13,128 bases of DNA from an uncultured Lachnospiraceae bacterium (GTDB lineage: Bacteria; Bacillota_A; Clostridia; Lachnospirales; Lachnospiraceae), in assembly GCA_947177885.1 (NCBI GenBank), contig CAMWWF010000045.1, positions 1 through 13,128 of the forward strand. The letters run 5' to 3'. This document shows positions 7,705-13,128 of the stretch, piece by piece. A program made the translations under genes and the position numbers. Every line of letters starts with the position of its first letter. Positions within the stretch are counted from its first letter, which is position 1. The notes below the pieces were generated by a model. It saw only the letters and a list, made by a program, of their open reading frames with translations. It did no database searches and was not told the DNA's origin.

Positions 7705-7720
7705 CTGCCGCCGACGGCAG
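7705..7720 (-). other. Small GC-rich stem-loop just before a ribosome binding site
   Basis: A perfect 6 bp inverted repeat on the minus strand, CTGCCG, loop TCGG, CGGCAG, ends 7 nt before the GGGAGG of the YkoS-like gene. There is no T-run after it, so it is not an intrinsic terminator. It could mark RNA processing or tune translation between two genes of one operon; this is inference from position. Confidence 0.35.
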
Positions 7721-7810
7721 ATTCCCCGACCCGGCAGCAAATCCCAATATATCGCATATTTCCCGTATTACCGCATTTGCACTGATCTAACGGATGCACG
7801 GGCACGTTTT

Positions 7811-9469
7811 CTAAAAGTGTACAATAATATAGTCTCCCATATCCACGATCGACCCCTCCTGGGGAAATCCCGGCAGTTCCAAAGAAGCCGTCTCCGCCGC
7901 CGCATAATTCTCCGTCGAAAGATACGGCCGCAGCACATGGCCGTGCATACGGAAGAATCTGATCAGCTCCTCGTCCGTGTCAAACGCATACCTGCCCCAC
8001 TCGATCACAGACAGGGCGGGAGTCTGTGCCACCCATACACCGTAATCCCTGTAAAATTTCTCCAGCAGATGCTCGTCCACCGGATCCGTCCAACGTTTCA
8101 TCCGGTAGAAGGTCTCCGAGTTATAAGGCACATATGCCGCCTGGATCAATTCCCGCGGAATCTGATACGAACCGGTAAATACAATCGGTTTGTCCTCCGT
8201 GTCAAAATCCTTCTCCAACGCATAGGCAATTCTGCTCACTGTCTCTTTTGCAGCCTCGTATTTCATGTGATCCACGTAAAACCAGCGGTTCATATCCGTG
8301 CATTGATTCCATGTAACTGTGCAGAGTCCGAAGATCACCGCTCCGCTGCAGAATCGTCCCAGCCTTTCCCTCCGGTGCAGCAGGCGGCTGTTCCTTATAT
8401 CCCCCAGGCAGAGACAAAGCAGGAGCACACCGTACCCACAGATGACAGGAAGAAATTGAGCCGACCGATACAGTGTTGTCTTCCCCTCCACGATGACCAG
8501 CAAAAAAGCCGCAATAAAGCTTCCTGCAGTCAACACTATGATCCAGCCGCTTCTCTTGCGGATGCTTCCGTAAATACTATATAGAAACAGGAATGCAGCT
8601 GACGCCACAAACACTCTGACAGGAAGATAGGCATAGGCGAATACCCCGTACATGACATAGATCCGCTTCAGCATCATGGCAAATTCCGCTCCCGCTCCGG
8701 GTTCGAATATCCAGGACGCCATCTCCGTCACAGAGCGGAGCACCGCCTCATCCTTCATATGGCCCAGGCCGAAAATACCCGTCACCGCGGCGATCATCAG
8801 ACTGCGCAGTACCACAGCACAGACCGCCGCCCCGGCTGACAGGAGCAGGGAAAAAAATATCCTGCGCTTTACGTCACCGTATTTTTCCGTCAAAAGCAGC
8901 AGAAGAACTCCCAGCAGCCACACCACCATAAAGGATTCATAACACCCAAGCGCGATCCACAAAAAGCAGACCGAACCGGCAGACCACACAGGTTTTCCCG
9001 GCTCCTCCCACCACTGCCTGAGAAAACACAGACTGATCCCGGCACAGAGATAACCGATGGAAATTCCATTGTGAAGATAATAGGTGTACACTTCGCTGAT
9101 CAGCGGACAGGACAGAAAGACGCAGGCAAAGAACAGATAGCCCCATTCCGGCACTTTTTCCCTCAGGATCACCCGGAATAAGGCCGCCCACACCGTCACT
9201 GCCGCCATAAGGAGCAACACTCCCGCCAGATCAGTCACCAAAGGGGCAAACTCTCCTATAAAGAGTACCTTATTCAACAGATACAGCACCCAGCGTCCCA
9301 CGATGGCCACCAGCCCTTCCTGAAAGTAATAGGAATAGGGCGTGTCATCGATCCCCACCGTCTGATGAGTCACCATAAAGCCATATGCCATCACAGCTGT
9401 CAGGACCAGTGACAGCAGATAGATTTTATTTTTACACAGCGCCGTAAAATTTTCTTTGTATTCTTTCAT
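7811..9469 (-). CDS. GtrII-like glucosyltransferase, multi-spanning membrane protein
   Basis: A 552-residue protein with roughly eleven or twelve membrane spans and a soluble C-terminal domain of about 120 residues (from about 430). Early residues fit the GtrII family: a first span near 17 to 33, then VGIDDTPYSYYFQEG with D41-D42, then VGRWVLYLL (57 to 65). GtrII proteins move a glucosyl group from a polyprenyl-phosphate donor onto a surface polysaccharide. A GtrB-like donor synthase is encoded at the right edge of the window. ATG 9469 has GGAG 6 nt upstream. ATGs at 9481, 9490, 9499 and 9508 are possible alternatives. Anything beyond about 9538 is excluded because it would lie upstream of the promoter. 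First gene of a two-gene operon with the YkoS-like protein. Confidence 0.78.
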   Translation of the reverse strand: MKEYKENFTALCKNKIYLLSLVLTAVMAYGFMVTHQTVGIDDTPYSYYFQEGLVAIVGRWVLYLLNKVLFIGEFAPLVTDLAGVLLLMAAVTVWAALFRVILREKVPEWGYLFFACVFLSCPLISEVYTYYLHNGISIGYLCAGISLCFLRQWWEEPGKPVWSAGSVCFLWIALGCYESFMVVWLLGVLLLLLTEKYGDVKRRIFFSLLLSAGAAVCAVVLRSLMIAAVTGIFGLGHMKDEAVLRSVTEMASWIFEPGAGAEFAMMLKRIYVMYGVFAYAYLPVRVFVASAAFLFLYSIYGSIRKRSGWIIVLTAGSFIAAFLLVIVEGKTTLYRSAQFLPVICGYGVLLLCLCLGDIRNSRLLHRRERLGRFCSGAVIFGLCTVTWNQCTDMNRWFYVDHMKYEAAKETVSRIAYALEKDFDTEDKPIVFTGSYQIPRELIQAAYVPYNSETFYRMKRWTDPVDEHLLEKFYRDYGVWVAQTPALSVIEWGRYAFDTDEELIRFFRMHGHVLRPYLSTENYAAAETASLELPGFPQEGSIVDMGDYIIVHF

Positions 9470-9544
9470 ACCCGTCTCCATTTTTCCCATGTGGTGCCGC
9501 ATCCCTTCCATCCTGACGCATTTCCGATTCTTACCATAATCTTT

Positions 9545-9573
9545 AGTATAACCCGCCCCACAAAGATTCGCAA
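9545..9573 (-). promoter_or_regulatory. Sigma-A type promoter of the GtrII-like operon
   Basis: On the minus strand the -35 box TTGCGA (9568 to 9573) and -10 box TATACT (9545 to 9550) are spaced by exactly 17 bp. This is the best promoter in the window. Transcription from near 9538 leaves a leader of about 69 nt to ATG 9469. Confidence 0.7.
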
Positions 9574-9590
9574 TATTTTTCCATTCAGCA

Positions 9591-9619
9591 TGGCGCTTTC
9601 GCCTGAAATGTGCTACACT
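9591..9619 (+). promoter_or_regulatory. Possible extended -10 promoter of the SGNH gene, divergent from the GtrII-like promoter
   Basis: On the plus strand TGCTACACT gives an extended -10 (TG, one base, TACACT at 9614 to 9619). The -35 position holds only TGGCGC, a poor match. The start would lie near 9626, about 37 nt before ATG 9663. It is placed back to back with the minus-strand promoter, within about 45 bp. Confidence 0.4.
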
Positions 9620-9662
9620 GAAACTGATTTGCCAATAATCTGTGACAGAAAGGATTCCCTTT

Positions 9663-11075
9663 ATGAAAGGCCCATTAAGACCAAACCGAAAATTCATTCT
9701 GAATCTTGTCCTGTTTGCAGTCACAGCCGCCGGCTGTCTGTTCATCGTCCTGACAGGTACTTACAAAAGCGAACTGCAACGGGCAGACTATCAGCAGATC
9801 GCCTCTGCGGAATACGATTCCGTGTTTTTCTCCATGTATCCCATAGATACTTTCAGGGAAGAAGATTATTCTTACTACAGGGGCATGAATCTTCTCAAGT
9901 CATCCTACTGTATTCCCTCCTTCTCCGTGTTGAAAAGTTATCTGCGGAAAGTCTCCGCCTCCGGGAACCAGATCACCACAGCCTATCTGGGAATACGGCC
10001 CGATCTGACAGATCCCTGGAAGCTGCAGAAACTGCTGAGTCGTTATCCCGGTATTACTTTTGAGGTCATACTATCCTATCCCCCTTCAGATTACTGGGAA
10101 ACCCTTTCCCAAAAGGAATACGAAGAGACTCTGTCCGCTTACCGCAATTTTATCTCTGCCGCACCGGAGATCCCGGAAGCAAATTTTTACTGTTTCGGCG
10201 CCCAGGAGTGGCTGATCGCCAACCCCGGAAATTATCAGGATGGCTGGTCCGTCAATGGGGATGTTGCCAGACTGCTCATGGCCTACAGCGACAGGGATCA
10301 CGGCTTTCAGATCACGGGAGAAAATGCCGCTGCCTGTGCGGAAGCGCTGGCCACACTGACTTTCGCTCTGCGAAACGATCCATCGGCATATCCCGATCTG
10401 TCGGATCGCTGTGTCGTTTTCTTCGGCGACAGCGTGATCGGAAATTATACCGACAGCACCTCTATCCCGGGGGTAGTGTCAGGACTCACCGGCGCGGAAA
10501 TCTATAACTGCGGTTACGGCGGCAACAGCGCCGCCATGATGCCCGGCCTTCTGATCTCCCTGCCCGGCATCATAGATGCCTTTTTTCAGGGAGACTTATC
10601 CGTACTCCCGCCGAATACGCAGGTATATGACGGAATTGCCTCTTATCTGGAAAATGCCTCTCCGGACAGACAGGTCTGTTTCGTGATCAATTACGGCTTA
10701 AACGATTACTTTTCCGGATATCCCATCTCGTCAGACGAACCTTACAATATTGCCACTTACAATGGCGCCGTGCGGACAGCAGTGAAGCTCATACGGGGAA
10801 ACGAACCGGATGCCCAGATCATCCTCTGTACCCCTAACTTTTCCTCCATCTTCGAAAACGGAACCGAGCCCCACGGTACGGACGGCTATGTGCTGACAGA
10901 CTATGTAAATGCCGTCCTCTCTCTGTCACAGGAGCTTCAGACCGACGTGCTGGACAACTACCACGATCTTGGCATCACGCCTGAAAACGAGGGACAATAT
11001 CTGGCCGATCAGGTTCACCCCAACGACTTCTGCCGCTTCCTGATCGGTTCAAATCTCAGCCGCATGATACGGTGA
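9663..11075 (+). CDS. Membrane-anchored SGNH hydrolase / O-acyltransferase with an apparent degenerate first SGNH-like domain
   Basis: A 470-residue protein and the only plus-strand gene here. Residues 11 to 31 form an uncleaved N-terminal membrane anchor, so the rest is outside the cell. The C-terminal domain has a complete SGNH set: G255-D256-S257 in VVFFGDSVIG, G284 and N288 in NCGYGGNSA, G345-L-N347-D348 in NYGLNDY, and D449 with H452 in DQVHPND. Such enzymes add or remove acetyl groups on surface glycans. Residues 50 to 210 seem to repeat the fold without catalytic residues: SVFFSMYPI aligns with VVFFGDSVI, with Tyr59 in the Ser position, and NYQDGWSVNG resembles the terminal Asp-His block of DltD-like proteins without the His. 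ATG 9663 has AAAGG 9 nt upstream; GTG 9642 is a weaker choice. Substrate unknown; surface glycan de-O-acetylation or O-acetylation is inferred. Confidence 0.82.
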   Translation: MKGPLRPNRKFILNLVLFAVTAAGCLFIVLTGTYKSELQRADYQQIASAEYDSVFFSMYPIDTFREEDYSYYRGMNLLKSSYCIPSFSVLKSYLRKVSASGNQITTAYLGIRPDLTDPWKLQKLLSRYPGITFEVILSYPPSDYWETLSQKEYEETLSAYRNFISAAPEIPEANFYCFGAQEWLIANPGNYQDGWSVNGDVARLLMAYSDRDHGFQITGENAAACAEALATLTFALRNDPSAYPDLSDRCVVFFGDSVIGNYTDSTSIPGVVSGLTGAEIYNCGYGGNSAAMMPGLLISLPGIIDAFFQGDLSVLPPNTQVYDGIASYLENASPDRQVCFVINYGLNDYFSGYPISSDEPYNIATYNGAVRTAVKLIRGNEPDAQIILCTPNFSSIFENGTEPHGTDGYVLTDYVNAVLSLSQELQTDVLDNYHDLGITPENEGQYLADQVHPNDFCRFLIGSNLSRMIR

Positions 11076-11212
11076 CCCCGCCTGCAAAAGCCTGGAGCGT
11101 GTTTGAAAAATGCTGTCCCCGGGGCGTGCAGACCGGGAGAACTTAGGAACTGTTAAAGATGCACACAGATCCGCAGGGACGATCAGGCGCAGGGTTGGCC
11201 GCTCCGTCAAAC
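11076..11212. other. Convergent intergenic gap, no gene seen
   Basis: About 137 nt between the plus-strand SGNH gene and the end of the minus-strand GT-C gene. I find no open frame with a ribosome binding site and no hairpin followed by a T-run. A short TCCCCGGGG palindrome near 11116 is present but has no T-tract. Confidence 0.5.
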
Positions 11213-11243
11213 GGCTCTCTGTCAGTATACCTGATAGAGAGCC
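11213..11243 (-). terminator. Long stem-loop spanning a stop codon, possible bidirectional terminator
   Basis: A 13 bp inverted repeat with a 5 nt loop: GGCTCTCTGTCAG, TATAC, CTGATAGAGAGCC on the plus strand, with one G-T type mismatch that is tolerated as a wobble in one RNA strand. It includes the last codons (ALYQVY) and stop of the GT-C gene. Neither side has a proper U-tract (GTTTG on the minus side, ATATCCT on the plus side), so a role as transcription terminator between converging genes is plausible but not typical. Protection of the mRNA end is an alternative. Confidence 0.4.
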
Positions 11244-12979
11244 ATATCCTCATCCCTGTTCAGTTCCGTATATCCGGCCTCACGGCATCCGGCATCCACT
11301 TCTCCGCCTGCCAGAGTTGCAATGTAGCGACTCTGCAGCTCCGCAAAATGTTCCACCACATATTCCTTACCGCAACAGCTGATCCCGAATCCTTTCGGAA
11401 GCGCATACAGAAGCTGCCACTTCACATTTTCAGCCGTCTCCGGTCCCTGATCCCAGAGTACCCAGATCACCGAGTTCTCATAGCCCGGCACCGTCTCCCG
11501 GTCCAATACCATGGTGTCCGCCAGCGCCTCCCGCCAGGTCTCCACCTGAGCCACCCTCTCTTCCTCCGCAAAAGGCACCTGATAATCATAAGGATCCAAT
11601 GCCATGTAAGAATAGAAGTATGCGAAAGCCGCACCTGTCACCACCGCCTTCTTAAAGAACTTCGTCTCCGACATACCGATCACAAATACCCCTGCGGCCA
11701 TAAAAGTAAGCAGATGCTTGCTGCCCTCAGTCAGCTTGTACATTAATAACAGCGCGAACAGCATTGCCACAAGGCTGATCACAAAATGCACTTCAATGGT
11801 CAGCTGCTTTCTCAGTGCTCCCATGCACACCTGATCCTTTACAGACGCCTGCACATCTTCTTCCGTTCTCTCTGACTCCTGCCTGTCCGCTTCCGCCTTA
11901 TTCCACCCTGATCCCGATTCCTGCGCAGCATTTCGCACCTCTTCCTTTTGTGCTTCTTTCCTTTTTCCTTCCTTCCCCTGCGCCACCGTTTTTCCTTTCA
12001 GCCGTCTCAACGAGCCAAAATCCTTCACGCTCTGTCCCAACATTACCAGCAGCATGATCAGATAGCCTGCGAAGAAGGCTCCCGATGCCAGGCCGGTGCG
12101 AAATCCCTGTATCGTATGCGCCTTGAAAGAAGAAGCCATATAATAAAGCTTTCCGAGAGTATACCGGATCCCGCCGAACAATCCTTGTTCAAAAAAGGCA
12201 TCCACCCAGTCCGTAAAGAACAGAGGCGCAAAATATTCCGCCCCCAGATAATGCTTGATGGCGGCATACACTGCCAGAACAACCGCAAACACAACAGCCG
12301 AGCCGATAAATCCCTTCCACCGGTTTCTCCGGATCCAGAAATAGGCGGGAAGAAGCATAAACAGTAACATATAAGGCCGCATCAACGTCAACAGCCCGGA
12401 AAGCGCGAACAGAACCGCCAGCTTGTACGCCCTCTCCCTGTTCAGGTAATTCACGGCGAGACTGTAGAAAATGATCAGCAGGCTGAAACAGATCACTTCC
12501 GGCATCACTGACAGCATGTATCTCACAAAAGGCGTATACAGACAGAACAGCAGCGATGTGATCCCAACCTGCTTCCAGTCGGGCTTCACCAGCCACACAA
12601 ACAGAAAACAGGCCAATGTCATCAGCAGAATATTGCAGATGACCGGTGACATCATATTCCATCCAAATACCATTCCCCACAGGATCCACGGAAACACCAG
12701 CACAGGGCTCCATGCCGCGAAGGAAAGCTTCAGGGCATGACTCTCATCGAATCCGAAATATCCCTGGGGATACCCGAAATTGACAATCCCTTCCACCTGC
12801 TTATAATAAAACAGCTCATCATTCCATTCCGAACCGGGGAGATATACTTCCGCGATACTCCTGCCCTGCATGGCGCAGTACACCAGGCAGCACAACACCG
12901 GCAAAAGCGCCATCAGCACGGCTTTCACCATGGTCAGATACCTCTTATCCCGTTTCCACCAATCTATCAGTCTGCTCAT
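11222..12979 (-). CDS. GT-C-type membrane glycosyltransferase with a charged cytoplasmic-style insert
   Basis: A 585-residue protein with about eleven membrane spans and a soluble C-terminal tail (about 461 to 585). The first outer loop after the span at 20 to 36 contains EWNDELFYYK with D54-E55, the position and character of the catalytic acidic motif in GT39/GT83-type GT-C enzymes that use polyprenyl-phosphate sugars. Residues 328 to 388 form a Lys/Glu/Gln/Arg-rich, hydrophobic-poor segment between two spans (11816 to 11998), odd for the family. ATG 12979 has AAGGG 6 nt upstream. It follows the GtrB-like gene by 18 nt, so the two are probably cotranscribed, and the GtrB-like product could supply its lipid-linked donor. 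The precise family is not recognised; a polymerase or other membrane glycan enzyme is possible. Confidence 0.75.
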   Translation of the reverse strand: MSRLIDWWKRDKRYLTMVKAVLMALLPVLCCLVYCAMQGRSIAEVYLPGSEWNDELFYYKQVEGIVNFGYPQGYFGFDESHALKLSFAAWSPVLVFPWILWGMVFGWNMMSPVICNILLMTLACFLFVWLVKPDWKQVGITSLLFCLYTPFVRYMLSVMPEVICFSLLIIFYSLAVNYLNRERAYKLAVLFALSGLLTLMRPYMLLFMLLPAYFWIRRNRWKGFIGSAVVFAVVLAVYAAIKHYLGAEYFAPLFFTDWVDAFFEQGLFGGIRYTLGKLYYMASSFKAHTIQGFRTGLASGAFFAGYLIMLLVMLGQSVKDFGSLRRLKGKTVAQGKEGKRKEAQKEEVRNAAQESGSGWNKAEADRQESERTEEDVQASVKDQVCMGALRKQLTIEVHFVISLVAMLFALLLMYKLTEGSKHLLTFMAAGVFVIGMSETKFFKKAVVTGAAFAYFYSYMALDPYDYQVPFAEEERVAQVETWREALADTMVLDRETVPGYENSVIWVLWDQGPETAENVKWQLLYALPKGFGISCCGKEYVVEHFAELQSRYIATLAGGEVDAGCREAGYTELNRDEDMALYQVY

Positions 12980-12997
12980 CCGTAATCCCTTCCGGCT

Positions 12998-13128
12998 TCA
13001 CTCAAATTTACCCCGCTCCGTTCCCGGTGCGGCCTGTTCCAGATTGATCTTCTCTCTGATCACATACTGGGGCGAATTATTCAGGCTGATATAAATACGT
13101 CCGATGTACTCTCCGATCAGTCCCAGCA
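12998..13128 (-). CDS. GtrB/DPM1-like polyprenyl-phosphate glycosyltransferase, C-terminal end only
   Basis: The last 42 codons of a gene that starts beyond the right edge, ending in TGA at 12998 to 13000. The visible sequence, LGLIGEYIGRIY followed by a PQYVIREKINLE stretch, is the typical end of GT2 enzymes of the GtrB/YkoT/DPM1 type, right after their last membrane helix. These load a hexose from a UDP-sugar onto undecaprenyl phosphate. Its stop lies 18 nt before the start of the GT-C membrane protein, which fits a donor-synthase plus transferase pair. The catalytic domain is outside the window, so the sugar is not readable. Confidence 0.82.
   Translation of the reverse strand, partial: LGLIGEYIGRIYISLNNSPQYVIREKINLEQAAPGTERGKFE

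Noticed and set aside
7684..7740. Arg-rich extension of the YkoS-like protein from TTG 7740
   Set aside because: It would translate the hairpin and the ribosome binding site that serve TTG 7683, and has no ribosome binding site of its own.
7817..8584. Plus-strand open frame of 255 codons opposite the GtrII-like gene
   Set aside because: No recognisable domain, His/Gln/Arg-rich composition, and fully antisense to a clear membrane protein gene.
9470..9745. N-terminal extension of the GtrII-like protein up to 9745
   Set aside because: It lies across and upstream of the strong minus-strand promoter (9545 to 9573), has no family-like sequence, and has a worse ribosome binding site than ATG 9469.
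1..13128. CRISPR arrays, tRNA or rRNA genes, insertion sequences
   Set aside because: I saw no regularly spaced repeats, no tRNA-like arms or rRNA segments, and no transposase motifs or terminal inverted repeats.

Overview
The window looks like part of a cell-surface glycan locus from a Clostridia-type Firmicute, probably a Lachnospiraceae gut bacterium. I base this on moderately high GC, strong GGAGG-type ribosome binding sites, several TTG starts, and the style of the membrane and SGNH proteins. That assignment is inference; there is no rRNA or housekeeping marker here. Apart from one gene, everything is on the minus strand, so the text below follows the direction of transcription, right to left.

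Right end (13128 to 11222, minus): the last 42 residues of a GtrB/DPM1-like polyprenyl-phosphate glycosyltransferase, then, 18 nt later, a polytopic GT-C-type membrane glycosyltransferase with an unusual charged insert. A long stem-loop covers the stop codon of the second gene. The only plus-strand gene (9663 to 11075) converges on it. It encodes a membrane-anchored SGNH hydrolase or O-acyltransferase that appears to have a degenerate first SGNH-like domain and an intact second one.

Middle (9573 to 5857, minus): a well-formed promoter (TTGCGA, 17 bp, TATACT) drives a GtrII-like glucosyltransferase membrane protein, followed by a second large membrane protein resembling the YkoS/DUF6044 group. 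Together with the right-end pair, this gives three multi-spanning GT-C-like proteins and one lipid-linked sugar donor synthase.

Left half (5810 to beyond position 1, minus): a separate promoter (TTTACT, 17 bp, TAGAAT) precedes six tightly packed genes. They are a bacterial sialyltransferase-like enzyme with the E-D-G and H-P motifs, an ABC exporter of the lipid-oligosaccharide flippase type, a GT2 glycosyltransferase overlapping it by 4 nt, PseF (pseudaminate cytidylyltransferase), a left-handed beta-helix acetyltransferase, and the start of PseI (pseudaminate synthase), which is cut by the window edge.

The coherent reading is that PseI and PseF make CMP-pseudaminic acid (or a close nonulosonic acid). 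The acetyltransferase may set or decorate its acyl groups, the sialyltransferase-like enzyme adds it to a lipid-linked or surface glycan, and the ABC protein moves that lipid-linked glycan across the membrane. The GtrB/GT-C proteins and the SGNH enzyme would then modify the polymer outside. The remaining Pse genes (PseB, C, G, H) are not in the window and would be expected to the left. The candidate pseudaminyltransferase coupled to a dedicated flippase is the most interesting part.
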